A model generated the notes under the pieces. That model saw only the letters and a program-made list of their open reading frames with translations. It did no database searches and was not told where the DNA came from. A stretch of DNA of 64,000 nt. Origin: OLB9 sp041392785 (GTDB lineage Bacteria; Bacteroidota; Bacteroidia; Chitinophagales; Saprospiraceae). The stretch lies in NCBI GenBank assembly GCA_041392785.1, contig JAWKLK010000006.1, positions 124,001 through 188,000 of the forward strand. The letters are read 5' to 3'. Below are positions 1 to 8,832 of this stretch, piece by piece. A program made the translations under genes and the position numbers. Each line of letters starts with the position of its first letter. Position 1 is the stretch's first letter.

Positions 1-270
1 AAAATCTGTAACTTCATGTTTGGTTTGAAATTGATAGACTGCTTCATAATTGGCAATATTTGTGTGAACAGGTATGTTTTTTACATTTTGGTACTCAGAA
101 AGAAGGGAAAATTCTTTCCCATTAATAATTTGAACCTTTGCGATTTTTATCGCCTTATACAAATTCAGAACATTATCGTAGGCTTTGTAAACTGTACCAA
201 AGGCACCTGACCCAAGTCTATCATGCTTGGCATCAAATGTATATCTCAGGTAAAATTGGTCAATGTTCAT
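1..270 (-). CDS. Ser/Thr protein kinase, N-terminal part (runs off left edge)
   Basis: The minus strand is open from an ATG at 268-270 to the window edge, giving 90 codons. The translation starts MNIDQFYLRYTFD and then shows a glycine-rich loop, GSGAFGTVYKAYD (about residues 21-33), followed by YKAIKIAK, which contains the ATP-contacting lysine of Hanks-type kinases. These are N-lobe signatures of a eukaryotic-like Ser/Thr kinase. The catalytic HRD and DFG motifs would lie beyond the edge and cannot be checked. A TAACTTTG -7 element sits 35 bp upstream of the start, so it has its own promoter, behind the terminator of the MORN gene. Family identity is solid; the substrate is unknown. Confidence 0.82.
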   Translation of the reverse strand, partial: MNIDQFYLRYTFDAKHDRLGSGAFGTVYKAYDNVLNLYKAIKIAKVQIINGKEFSLLSEYQNVKNIPVHTNIANYEAVYQFQTKHEVTDF

Positions 271-305
271 TTGCTAGTTGTATGTATACAGCAGGTTGCC
301 TATTG

Positions 306-313
306 CAAAGTTA
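306..313 (-). promoter_or_regulatory. -7 promoter element for the kinase gene
   Basis: The minus strand reads TAACTTTG followed by C, a perfect match to the Bacteroidota -7 consensus TAnnTTTG. It lies between the terminator of the upstream MORN gene and the kinase start at 270, giving a predicted leader of about 30 nt. No well-spaced TTTG -33 element is seen. Confidence 0.55.
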
Positions 314-323
314 TAAAAAAATC

Positions 324-368
324 AAAAAGCCATTTGAAAATGAGGTAACTAATTTCAAATGGCTTTTT
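324..368 (-). terminator. Intrinsic terminator after the MORN-repeat gene
   Basis: A perfect 16-bp inverted repeat (324-339 with 353-368, 13-nt loop) lies just past the stop of the MORN gene at 374. On the minus strand it is followed by a T-rich run. The stem is flanked by A/T tracts on both sides. Confidence 0.85.
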
Positions 369-373
369 AATTT

Positions 374-1318
374 TTACATTTTGAGAGACAGGCCAACGGT
401 CAAATAAGCAATTCCATAACCTAACTCAGCAAATGCACCAGTTTTACTATTAAACATATGCCTGATACCTATTGCTCCACTATAAGTAAAGCCTCCAGCT
501 GCTGCTGAATAAGAACTATTGAAGGCATCATCCCCAAAGTAGCTTGATTTTGCTACATTGTATCCAAGCATTACACTTCCGTATGGAACCGTTTTATCAC
601 TGTTGAAAAGGTTGTAAGAATATGTTCCTCTAGCCCCAATGATAAAATATGAACTCTTCCATCCATAACTACCGAAAAAATTATCAGTAACAGTAAGTTT
701 ATTTGATGTGTAACCTAAATATCCACCCAATGTTAATCCTGTTGTTTTTTTAGATGGAAAGTCGATAGAAATTGAAATAGGTGGAATACTAGACGAAGTT
801 GCTCCAGAAAAAGTATAAGTGTTTAATCCATAAAAGGAACCTAATCCTAAACCAAGATTTATTATTTTTTGAGTAGTTGATTTAGGTTTAGCAGTTGTGG
901 CTGGAGTAGTAGGAGTAGGCTGGATTACTATATTGTTTTGATTTACAGACTTATCTTGGAATTTACCAGCAACCCAAGTGCCTTGCTGAATGATTTTCTT
1001 CTCCGTCTTGTTGTTATAGAGGGTTCCTTGACCTTCCTTTTGATCATTTTTAAATTCGCCCACATAAATAGTACCGTCTGCCAATATTTCTTGCCCTTTA
1101 CCTTCTCTTTTTCCATCAACCCATAGACCATCATACATAGCGCCAGAAGGCCATTTGAATTTTCCTTGTCCATGCCTTTTTCCATTTTTAAAAGTTCCCT
1201 GATATTTATTACCATTACTATAAGTCTTTGTACCCTCCCCATTTTGGCAATCACCAACACATTGTGCGGATAAAGAGATACTAACGGTTATTAAGATAAA
1301 AGTTATTAAATTTTTCAT
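374..1318 (-). CDS. Secreted MORN-repeat protein with C-terminal beta-barrel-like domain
   Basis: This is a 314-residue protein with a Sec signal peptide (about residues 1-18, ending SLSAQ). At least three MORN repeats of the YxGxFxNGKxHGxG type lie between residues 33 and 110. After a Pro/Thr-rich linker (about 130-150), residues 155-314 alternate aromatic and polar residues and Gly-rich turns, like the small outer-membrane barrels of Bacteroidota. MORN repeats commonly bind lipid or protein surfaces; joined to a barrel-like domain they suggest an outer-membrane-anchored periplasmic scaffold, which is inference. It is a single-gene unit: terminator at 324-368, no close upstream neighbour on the same strand. 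Confidence 0.72.
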   Translation of the reverse strand: MKNLITFILITVSISLSAQCVGDCQNGEGTKTYSNGNKYQGTFKNGKRHGQGKFKWPSGAMYDGLWVDGKREGKGQEILADGTIYVGEFKNDQKEGQGTLYNNKTEKKIIQQGTWVAGKFQDKSVNQNNIVIQPTPTTPATTAKPKSTTQKIINLGLGLGSFYGLNTYTFSGATSSSIPPISISIDFPSKKTTGLTLGGYLGYTSNKLTVTDNFFGSYGWKSSYFIIGARGTYSYNLFNSDKTVPYGSVMLGYNVAKSSYFGDDAFNSSYSAAAGGFTYSGAIGIRHMFNSKTGAFAELGYGIAYLTVGLSLKM

Positions 1319-1685
1319 TTTGAATTATTTTTAGATTAATTAATGACACAAAGTTGGTAATCGATGTGTCAAAATTATAAAAATAAGTATAAACCCTAAC
1401 TTATTTTGTATGAACTGCAATTTTATACTCATAATTCGCCAGTTTCATTCATTAAAAAAAATTAGAATTACACTATTTGATTCTTATAACTTAGAATTGT
1501 AACCATTAATTTTTTTCTAAAATCTATTAATCTTGTCGTTTCTCAATTTTAAACAGTAGATATTCAATTAGCCATTTACACTTTGAAGTGTACTTTTGCA
1601 CCGATAATAAACAATAATTCTATTTTTGATAATAATATCTCGAAATTCAACTTTTGGAGCCTTTACTCGATTCCTTGAAAAAAAC
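1319..1685. other. Intergenic region without a gene
   Basis: These 367 bp of very AT-rich sequence separate two minus-strand genes. I find no ORF with coding character. The one notable string is TACTTTTG at 1591-1598 on the plus strand, which matches the -7 consensus but faces no plus-strand gene and lacks a correctly spaced -33 element. It may be chance or an antisense start. Confidence 0.5.
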
Positions 1686-4115
1686 TCATATACTTATCAC
1701 AAGTCCAATAGTAGGTAAAGTTGTACCCACAGAATCATCAATACTTTTGAGTGCATATCTTTGCAAATCCTGAGGCGCATCTGGGTTAACGATGATGCCA
1801 GTGCCCAAGGGTCTACCGTCTGCGTCCAATGGCCTATCTAAAATTAATACCTGACGGCTGATTGCACTACCAAAAACATTTTGAATATCAAGATATAAGT
1901 TAATATCCCACTTCTTGAAAAACCATTTTTTATCCATGCGCACATCCAATGTTCCTCCACCTTCGTACCGCAAGGAATTGATGTGTGCATAATCAAAAAT
2001 ACCTCCAGCGTTTCGCTGCCAATTTACAACCAGATCTGAAGTGTTGGCATAAGGAGTGCCGGGTAAGCCTGATTGAAATCTATACTTTACACCCAATTCC
2101 CAGTTTTTTCTAAATCGCTTTCCTAATGTCATATTGATGATGTGACGTGCGTCCCAACTTGATGGTGCATAAGAATTGTTTATATTGGTAAACCTGGATT
2201 CTCCCAGAGTATATGCAATAATACCATAAAAACCTTTATACAACTTTTGCTGAATCATCATTTCAAATCCATAGGTTTCACCGATTCCATCAGAAGCCAC
2301 TTGTTGATTTCCTATGACTCCAAAATCACCACCAAGATTAGCCAATGAGATGCCTTCTCTCAATAAGATGGGATAATGTGAATAACTCTTGAAATATCCT
2401 TCAAGTGTCACTCTTCCATAATTATTATAATTATACTCCAATCCTGCTACAATGTGCTTTACACCGATGTACTTGAGACCATTGTCCAAATTTACTAAGT
2501 TACCGTTTGATCTAAAGCCTATCGAAGTGTATGGAGGCAATTGATAGTAAATTCCTGTATTAAAATTCACTGCCCAATTTTCTGCAAATTTATAAGACAG
2601 TGACATTCGCGGCGACAGTTGTTTTAATGGATTTTCCATTGTTGGAGCCACATTATTACCATCCATCCGAATACCTACAGACACTCTGAGTTTTTCATTG
2701 AGATAGGATTTATTGGTAGTAAAAAACGCACCGTATTTGATCATGCCAATCTCCGAGTTGTAATCCACAGTTTCTGCTCCAGCATTAGTAAAAATTTTGT
2801 TAAAAGTATTGGTTGTGTACTTAGCATACTCTGCATTTGCTCCATAAGAAAATTCAAAACCTGATGTTTTTGTCGTTCTTTCAATCCGAAATTTATTTTC
2901 TATCTCTCTCGAATTATAATCAAGGATTAAGTTTTCAGTTGTATTCTCATCATTGTTATAATATTTTATAGCATTATTATTAAGCATATTTCTGTTAAGC
3001 ACCAAAGTGGTAAAACCCTTCTCACCATAATGTTTGTAGACGATTCCATTTGTATAATTCCATTGTGTATTTATGGGTAATCTGTCTAGGATATATTGTT
3101 TTGATTCAGTATCATTGGCTTCAGGATTCAATTCAAAGTCATCAATAGCACCTAAACCAAGAAAATAGACTTCATTTTTCTTGTTTATTTTATATTTTAC
3201 CTTTGCATTAAAATCTGTATAAGTAGGTAAAAATGGCAATCCAACAGCTTTAAATAAAAACTGGAGATAGGATCTACGTGCAGAAACTAGAAATGTGGTT
3301 TTCTCACCAATAGGTCCATCCAAAGTAGCTCCAATATCAGTAGCTCCAATTGTGGCATTCATCCCTACCCTATCATCCCTGCCATCTTTAAATTTAAAAT
3401 TAAATACAGAACTCAATGCATTACTTCTACTCGCGGGAAATGCGCCACTGAAAAAATCAACTTCTCTAAGAAAGTCCACATTGATCAATCCTGCAGGTCC
3501 ACCAGACGATCCCTGTGTGGCAAAATGATTTATCGCCGGTGTTTCTATATCATCAATGTAAAATCTGTTTTCATTTGGAGCGCCTCCTCTTATTATCAAA
3601 TCGTTACGAAATGATGCCGTAGAAGTTACACCTGGTAAAGATTGTATCACCCTTGAAATATCTCTATTTCCTCCAGGATTTCTTTTAATCTCAGACACCC
3701 CAATATTTCGAAGTGATACAGGACTCTCTGCTGTTTTGCGAAAATTTGCTGCTTTGACTACTACTTCATCTAGCAGTTTTCCTGATTCTGTCATGATACC
3801 ATTTATGATAGTAGGTCTTTTTGATTGGACTTCTATTTCATTAAAAACCACTGGGTTATAACCTATGTAAGATATCTCAATCGAATAAATACCTGGCACC
3901 ACATCAAGCAATGAAAATTTACCGTCCAAATCAGTTGCCGTCCCCTTATCCGTGCCAATAAGCACCACATTTGCACCAATGATGGGTTCATTGGTGAGTT
4001 TATCACTTATCTGACCTGTAATGGTACCCATTTGAGCCATCAATGTTGGTCCATTAACCAATAAACTAAAAATGAAAAATAGAACTATTCTTATACTAAG
4101 GGCATGTTGTGGCAT
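1686..4115 (-). CDS. TonB-dependent outer-membrane receptor
   Basis: The protein has 809 residues. A signal peptide (about 1-27, ending LMAQ) is followed by a carboxypeptidase-regulatory-like domain at about 29-115 (ITGQISDKLTNEPIIGANV and ISYIGY strands). The plug domain follows at about 125-240, including RDISRVIQSLPGV and LIIRGGAPNENRFYIDDIE. The remainder is a long beta-barrel. It imports an unknown ligand across the outer membrane using TonB energy. There is no SusD-like partner next to it, so it is not a canonical glycan-utilisation pair. The start at 4115 is preceded in frame by TGA two codons upstream, so it cannot be extended; a TAAATTTG element ends only 4 nt before the ATG. Confidence 0.9.
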   Translation of the reverse strand: MPQHALSIRIVLFFIFSLLVNGPTLMAQMGTITGQISDKLTNEPIIGANVVLIGTDKGTATDLDGKFSLLDVVPGIYSIEISYIGYNPVVFNEIEVQSKRPTIINGIMTESGKLLDEVVVKAANFRKTAESPVSLRNIGVSEIKRNPGGNRDISRVIQSLPGVTSTASFRNDLIIRGGAPNENRFYIDDIETPAINHFATQGSSGGPAGLINVDFLREVDFFSGAFPASRSNALSSVFNFKFKDGRDDRVGMNATIGATDIGATLDGPIGEKTTFLVSARRSYLQFLFKAVGLPFLPTYTDFNAKVKYKINKKNEVYFLGLGAIDDFELNPEANDTESKQYILDRLPINTQWNYTNGIVYKHYGEKGFTTLVLNRNMLNNNAIKYYNNDENTTENLILDYNSREIENKFRIERTTKTSGFEFSYGANAEYAKYTTNTFNKIFTNAGAETVDYNSEIGMIKYGAFFTTNKSYLNEKLRVSVGIRMDGNNVAPTMENPLKQLSPRMSLSYKFAENWAVNFNTGIYYQLPPYTSIGFRSNGNLVNLDNGLKYIGVKHIVAGLEYNYNNYGRVTLEGYFKSYSHYPILLREGISLANLGGDFGVIGNQQVASDGIGETYGFEMMIQQKLYKGFYGIIAYTLGESRFTNINNSYAPSSWDARHIINMTLGKRFRKNWELGVKYRFQSGLPGTPYANTSDLVVNWQRNAGGIFDYAHINSLRYEGGGTLDVRMDKKWFFKKWDINLYLDIQNVFGSAISRQVLILDRPLDADGRPLGTGIIVNPDAPQDLQRYALKSIDDSVGTTLPTIGLVISI

Positions 4116-4119
4116 AATT

Positions 4120-4127
4120 CAAATTTA
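4120..4127 (-). promoter_or_regulatory. -7 element immediately before the TonB receptor start
   Basis: The minus strand reads TAAATTTG, a perfect TAnnTTTG match, ending 4 nt before the ATG at 4115. If it is used, transcription would begin at or near the A of the start codon, giving a leaderless or nearly leaderless mRNA. Confidence 0.45.
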
Positions 4128-4260
4128 ATGTAATGAATAATCAAATAATATGATAAAAAATATTAATCAATTTTTTTATTTCTCTAAGTTTTGGCATGAT
4201 TTTGGTATTATATAAATCTGAGATTGAGTTATGAGTAATTAATTAAGCAAATTGTTACTC

Positions 4261-4298
4261 GGGACCGATTCTGTAGGTAGAATCGGTCTCTTTTTTTT
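4261..4298 (+). terminator. Strong plus-strand terminator with no plus-strand gene upstream
   Basis: A 12-bp stem (4261-4272 with 4279-4290, one G-T pair) and a 6-nt GTAGGT loop are followed by a T run on the plus strand. Both neighbouring genes are on the minus strand, and on that strand the hairpin is preceded by A's and not followed by T's. It therefore points the wrong way for both genes and may end an antisense or small transcript. Confidence 0.7.
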
Positions 4299-4302
4299 AT
4301 CC

Positions 4303-5406
4303 CTAATCCACCCAATCCGCCAAAAACAAATTTGTATCTCTAGTTCCTTTATTATTTCTGTTCGACGAGAAGATGAGTTTCTTTCCATCGTGAGAAAACA
4401 TAGGAAAAGCATCAAAAGTCTTATCAAAGGTGATTTGTTCTAAACCGGTTCCATCGATATTGATCATATATAAATTGAACTGATATCCTCTGGAAGATGC
4501 ATGATTGGAAGAAAAAATGACTTTTTTTCCACTTGGGTGAAAAAATGGAGCCCAGTTAGCCTTTCCTAAATGGGTGATCTGCCTAAGATCAGATCCATCA
4601 ACATTGCAGGTGTACAACTCCATATTTGTAGGCATCACCAATCCTTCTGCTAGTAAAGATTTATATTCTGCTATCGCTTCTGGAGTACCAGGTCGCGATG
4701 CTCTGAAAATAAGTTTTGTTCCATCTGGTGAGAAAAAAGCACCACCGTCATAACCTAGTTGGTTTGTCACTTGATGCACATCAGAACCGTCAATATTCAT
4801 AGTATACAATTCTAAGTCACCGCTACGCATAGATGTGAATACTATCTTGTCACCTTTGGGTGATACAGTTGCCTCAGCATCATAGCCCGGAGTTGTGGTG
4901 AGCTTATGTATTATATGTCCATTCAAATCTGCTGTAAAAATATCGAAGGACTCGTATATCGGCCATACATATTTCCCATCAGCCCTTCTTTCTGGTACAT
5001 GTGGGCAGGATGCATTGGCTTCATGGGTTGAGGCGTAGACTATTGATGTATTGCCGGGAAGAAAATAACTACAAGTCGTTCTCCCTTTTCCAGTGCTAAG
5101 CAGCGGTGGTGCCTTAGGAGTTCTTTGCCATTTTTGTAGATCAAAAAAGTAGATTTGATCACAACTAGCTCCCCAAATAGTGTTTGTAGCTTGGAATACA
5201 ATTTTCTTGTCGTCAAAACTAAAATAAGCTTCTGCATTATCACCTCCGAAAGTCAATTGTTTAATGTTTTTAAGATGAATTTCATTGTTATATCTTAGAG
5301 TGTCCTGCTCGGGATCGATCACTGCATTCAGAACGGATTTTGTTGATTTACAGCCAACAAATAATAGAGTATTGCCAGCAATAAAAAGATATAAAAAAAA
5401 CTTCAT
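4303..5406 (-). CDS. TolB-like WD40/PD40 beta-propeller lipoprotein
   Basis: This 367-residue protein has a lipoprotein signal with lipobox FVGC near residue 19. It then has repeated PD40 blades: FTSMRSGDLELYTMNIDGSD, FSPDGTKLIFRAS, FHPSGKKVIFSSNH and FSHDGKKLIFSSNRN, each with the S-x-D/S-G-K-K-hydrophobic core of TolB-type propellers. It should sit on a periplasmic or outer-membrane face and bind a protein or ligand. It is a homologue of the TolB propeller domain but lacks the TolB N-terminal domain, and no tol-pal genes are nearby. Function beyond ligand binding is not predictable. Confidence 0.82.
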   Translation of the reverse strand: MKFFLYLFIAGNTLLFVGCKSTKSVLNAVIDPEQDTLRYNNEIHLKNIKQLTFGGDNAEAYFSFDDKKIVFQATNTIWGASCDQIYFFDLQKWQRTPKAPPLLSTGKGRTTCSYFLPGNTSIVYASTHEANASCPHVPERRADGKYVWPIYESFDIFTADLNGHIIHKLTTTPGYDAEATVSPKGDKIVFTSMRSGDLELYTMNIDGSDVHQVTNQLGYDGGAFFSPDGTKLIFRASRPGTPEAIAEYKSLLAEGLVMPTNMELYTCNVDGSDLRQITHLGKANWAPFFHPSGKKVIFSSNHASSRGYQFNLYMINIDGTGLEQITFDKTFDAFPMFSHDGKKLIFSSNRNNKGTRDTNLFLADWVD

Positions 5407-5692
5407 ATATATAAATATTTAATTTGACTAGCAAAGGTACAAATCCTTTCTCCATTCCTTCATTACTTTTTGTAACCAAAATGTCAAATTACTATTTATC
5501 ATATACCTTACAAACTCATTAAATCCTATAAACCCATTTCAATAATCAAAAATGTGTAAATAATTTCAATATTACAATTGAGACAAATAAAATTCGTATT
5601 CCATTGTTTTTTATACATTTACAAAATCAAAACTTTTAATAAATTGCTACAAATAATAAAAATTGTCCTTGTCATTTGATGACAAATCATGC

Positions 5693-5700
5693 TATATTTG
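5693..5700 (+). promoter_or_regulatory. -7 element for the T9SS cohesin/dockerin-like gene
   Basis: TATATTTG followed by C is a perfect -7 match. It lies downstream of the longest-ORF ATG at 5676 and 26 nt upstream of the ATG at 5727, so it decides the start codon in favour of 5727. Confidence 0.55.
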
Positions 5701-5726
5701 CGATAATATTAAAATTCAGTTTTGTT

Positions 5727-8150
5727 ATGGTACGGATAATAATTTTTCTGATATCTGCAATGTGTGGGTATCTTCATTCCGCAGGTCAAAACGCTAAAAT
5801 ACAGATTGATATCACCGATGTATGTAGTACTCCTACCACATTAGATATCATTGCTGATCTTTACGTACTCAATGGGAATGATTCATTACACATTCAATCC
5901 ACTACATCAAATCCATTCATATTCGAAAATCTGAATCAAAATTTTACCTATTTTGTAAAACTCAAATTGCCAGTAGGAACAAAGAATTACGGGATCAAAG
6001 ACGCAGCCATACTATATGATAAACTTGTATCCAATGATATAAGCAGAGAAATTATGAATGCAGGGGATTTCAATGAGAATGGAGCAATAACTACATTAGA
6101 TTTTGTGGCTTTGATGAATGATATTGCAGGAACTAATACAATCCAACCATATTATATTCTAATTTTATCAAACACCGAAAATAATATTACTCAATTAAAT
6201 AACGAAGGTACTTTATTCAGAATTGATGGTATAAAAGGTGAAAATCAAATATTAGATTTGACTTTATTACAAAAGGGACATATAAGTAATGCTGATGAAA
6301 ATCAATGTAGTGTAAACTGTATAAGTAACAGTGCAGGAAAACTCTATTTGGTGGATAACTATGTAAAGCCGAATGAAAAAGTAATTGTTCCATTATTCAC
6401 TAAGTCAACTGAAAATATGTATGGTTTTGATATCCAATTAAATTATGAAGGTATGGTTTTGGATAGTGTTATTAATTCGAGTACAAGTTATTTTACTCAT
6501 GATGAAACCAAAAAAAATATTCATTATGTTTGGATAAAAAACGATTTAAATCCTAGCCAAGACACTACCTTGATTAAGTTGGGGGAACTTGAATTCACTT
6601 CAAAGCAATTAGGAAGAATATCAGATATCATAAGATTAACTACATCAAACAATACTGCTTTAATAAAATCAGATTCATGCTATATCACAGTCCCAAGTGT
6701 AGATTTAGTTTTTGATGAATCTAGTCAAAACTGTATCATCCAATGGCCACCTTCAGTAGTTAGAATACCTGATTGTAGCGGTTTGTATCATACAGGCACT
6801 CCAATAATAAACTCTGAATGTGATGAATTTTATTATGTGTATAAAAAAGATACCCACTTATCAAATTCATGTACTGTAATAAGAGAATGGACTGGGTTCA
6901 ACTATATTTCTCTTGAAGAAGAGAAATATTTACAAGTGATAAAACAAGACTCGACATTTCAGCATATTTGCAAAAACCAAGTTATTGTAAATATTGCTAC
7001 AAATGATGTACAAATTCATGCAAAAGAACTTTTGACAAATTATTTTGATAATCATAATTATAGTTTTTCATCTGAAATAAAAGATTCTCTCATTACGCTT
7101 GCATACAGTCTCCCTTACACTGAAGAAAAAATTGTATATGATTTAACTACGGATCAATTATGTATCACCCAGATATTAAAAAATAAAATAGTAGACACAT
7201 CTGGAGTACATGTAAAACCCCACATTGTAGTACCTTTGGTAAATAATGTTTACAAAGTACACGCACGATCATTTCTTGGTGCTGTATTACCCTTAGACTT
7301 AATGCCAGCTTCAATCCAAATTTCTGAAGATGGAATAAAATTTTATTCTAGTATAGATTACGACAAGAGCCAAAAAGGATCCACGCAATCCTTCATATTA
7401 CGCTTCAATATTGGAGGTATCTTGTATAATTATGGCACGGTGACCGCCTTACTCCAAACTTTTACATCACCTCCTCCTCTGGTATTATATGCTTTTAATG
7501 ATATTATTGAACAAGACAAGCCCGCCACTATTAATGTTTATGCAAAGAATTTTAATGATCTGATAGGAGCCCAAATGGGCATAAGGTTTGTTGACTGCAC
7601 ACTATCCACGGTAACTGATCAGGCATTGGATGTTGAATTCAATTATGATACTCAGTGGAACTTTTGCAGGTTACTATGGACTAGTAGGAATCTTGCTCCT
7701 ACATCATTGGATTCCAATCAAGTTTTGTTTTCACTAGAAATTATGCCAAACGCAACTAATAATGTTGAGAATTTTTTGGCTATTGATCCGTCTGTCATGG
7801 CGCCTGAAGCAATATTTGACGACCTTTTTACGCAAGACACATTAGAATTACTCTTTGAATTTCCGCAAAGACCAATTATAAATCATACAATGGATTTTCT
7901 GAAAGATGTTAACTTCTTTCCAAATCCTTCAATGTCAGGTAATTTTACATTGGAATTGCCAAATGATGAACCCATATTGACCTCAAATTTATATAACAGT
8001 CAAGGTGTTGAAATCCCAGTTTCATTGACAAATTTAAATCTTGGAAAGTACCTAGTACAATGTCAACAAAATATACCAAATGGATTGTATTTCTTACATA
8101 TCCGTACCGATAAAAGATTGATTAACCAAAAAGTCTTGGTTATTAAATAG
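5727..8150 (+). CDS. Large secreted protein with cohesin/dockerin-like segments and T9SS type A sorting domain
   Basis: From the chosen start the protein has 807 residues and begins with a clean signal peptide (MVRIIIFLISAMCGYLHSAG). A dockerin-like calcium loop (DFNENGAITTLDFVAL) is followed by a cohesin-like block beginning GKLYLVDNYVKPNEKVIVPL. A Cys-containing segment follows, and then a second cohesin-like block around DKPATINVYAKNFNDLIGAQ. The last ~80 residues, from NFFPNPSMSGNFTLEL to the terminal KVLVIK, are a T9SS type A sorting domain, so it is probably carried to the cell surface or released. The longest ORF adds 17 residues but starts upstream of the -7 element. Cohesin and dockerin assignments are by pattern and are moderate; T9SS export is strong. 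Confidence 0.78.
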   Translation: MVRIIIFLISAMCGYLHSAGQNAKIQIDITDVCSTPTTLDIIADLYVLNGNDSLHIQSTTSNPFIFENLNQNFTYFVKLKLPVGTKNYGIKDAAILYDKLVSNDISREIMNAGDFNENGAITTLDFVALMNDIAGTNTIQPYYILILSNTENNITQLNNEGTLFRIDGIKGENQILDLTLLQKGHISNADENQCSVNCISNSAGKLYLVDNYVKPNEKVIVPLFTKSTENMYGFDIQLNYEGMVLDSVINSSTSYFTHDETKKNIHYVWIKNDLNPSQDTTLIKLGELEFTSKQLGRISDIIRLTTSNNTALIKSDSCYITVPSVDLVFDESSQNCIIQWPPSVVRIPDCSGLYHTGTPIINSECDEFYYVYKKDTHLSNSCTVIREWTGFNYISLEEEKYLQVIKQDSTFQHICKNQVIVNIATNDVQIHAKELLTNYFDNHNYSFSSEIKDSLITLAYSLPYTEEKIVYDLTTDQLCITQILKNKIVDTSGVHVKPHIVVPLVNNVYKVHARSFLGAVLPLDLMPASIQISEDGIKFYSSIDYDKSQKGSTQSFILRFNIGGILYNYGTVTALLQTFTSPPPLVLYAFNDIIEQDKPATINVYAKNFNDLIGAQMGIRFVDCTLSTVTDQALDVEFNYDTQWNFCRLLWTSRNLAPTSLDSNQVLFSLEIMPNATNNVENFLAIDPSVMAPEAIFDDLFTQDTLELLFEFPQRPIINHTMDFLKDVNFFPNPSMSGNFTLELPNDEPILTSNLYNSQGVEIPVSLTNLNLGKYLVQCQQNIPNGLYFLHIRTDKRLINQKVLVIK

Positions 8151-8164
8151 AGTGATTTTACCAT

Positions 8165-8206
8165 AATACAGGAATTGCCTACATCAGGTAATTCTTGTAT
8201 TTTTTG
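8165..8206 (+). terminator. Intrinsic terminator after the T9SS protein gene
   Basis: A 16-bp stem (8165-8180 with 8186-8201, two G-T pairs), a 5-nt loop and a T run follow 14 bp after the stop at 8150. Confidence 0.8.
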
Positions 8207-8235
8207 AAAGTTTTCATTAAAAACTTTATTTTGCT

Positions 8236-8243
8236 TAGATTTG
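8236..8243 (+). promoter_or_regulatory. -7 element immediately before the small membrane protein
   Basis: TAGATTTG matches the -7 consensus and ends 4 nt before the ATG at 8248, the same spacing as at 4115-4127. If used, the mRNA would be leaderless or nearly so. Confidence 0.4.
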
Positions 8244-8247
8244 TGCA

Positions 8248-8676
8248 ATGGAAACATATCAAAATCTTACTCCACTCAAACAAGCCTTGTATGTAGGAGT
8301 ACTATATCTTTTATTAGTGGGATTGTTCTCTTTATTCCCATCACCTTCAGCAGAAAACAGTAAATTGATGCCATGGACTATCTTATCTGCGATGTTACTT
8401 CTTTTTGCGACACTCAATACCATCATCAGTATAGTATTCAAAAAAGGCACATCCTATTATGCCCATTCAATTTATTCTTTTTTTGGGTTTGCCATCTTAG
8501 GTGGATTTACTGCGTATGGTATTTCAGGTGTATCTCTACAAAATGCTGGTTCCATTTCTTGGATTTTAGGAATGTTCGCATTTTGTTTTTTAGTACTGAT
8601 ATCCATTTCAAATCTAATGAAATTGATTTTTTCTATTATTGAAAAACATGACAATGATTATCTAAAAAACAAGTAA
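8248..8676 (+). CDS. Small four-helix membrane protein of unknown function
   Basis: The protein has 142 residues. Four hydrophobic segments are visible, at about residues 13-30, 41-63, 72-93 and 101-125, with a short charged tail (EKHDNDYLKNK). I recognise no family motif. It stands alone between a terminator (8165-8206) and the DUF1800 gene, with a -7 element directly before the start. The composition and reading frame look coding, but the product is uncharacterised. Confidence 0.65.
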   Translation: METYQNLTPLKQALYVGVLYLLLVGLFSLFPSPSAENSKLMPWTILSAMLLLFATLNTIISIVFKKGTSYYAHSIYSFFGFAILGGFTAYGISGVSLQNAGSISWILGMFAFCFLVLISISNLMKLIFSIIEKHDNDYLKNK

Positions 8677-8832
8677 CATAGGTGCTTATTGACCCATCAT
8701 CCTACTTCACAAAAACCTTATAACTTACTTCTTAATCCCAAGAAAGACAAAGTGATTTATTTTGTAAAAATTAGAAAAGTGATTAAACCTTTTCTTACCT
8801 TGTTGTCCAATATACATATTTAACAATAAGTT

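Noticed and set aside
943..1260. A 105-codon minus-strand ORF inside the MORN gene
   Set aside because: It is an out-of-frame shadow of the MORN gene without signal or family pattern; the MORN frame is clearly coding.
1591..1598. Plus-strand -7 element TACTTTTG
   Set aside because: It has no -33 element and no plus-strand gene follows; kept only as a note.
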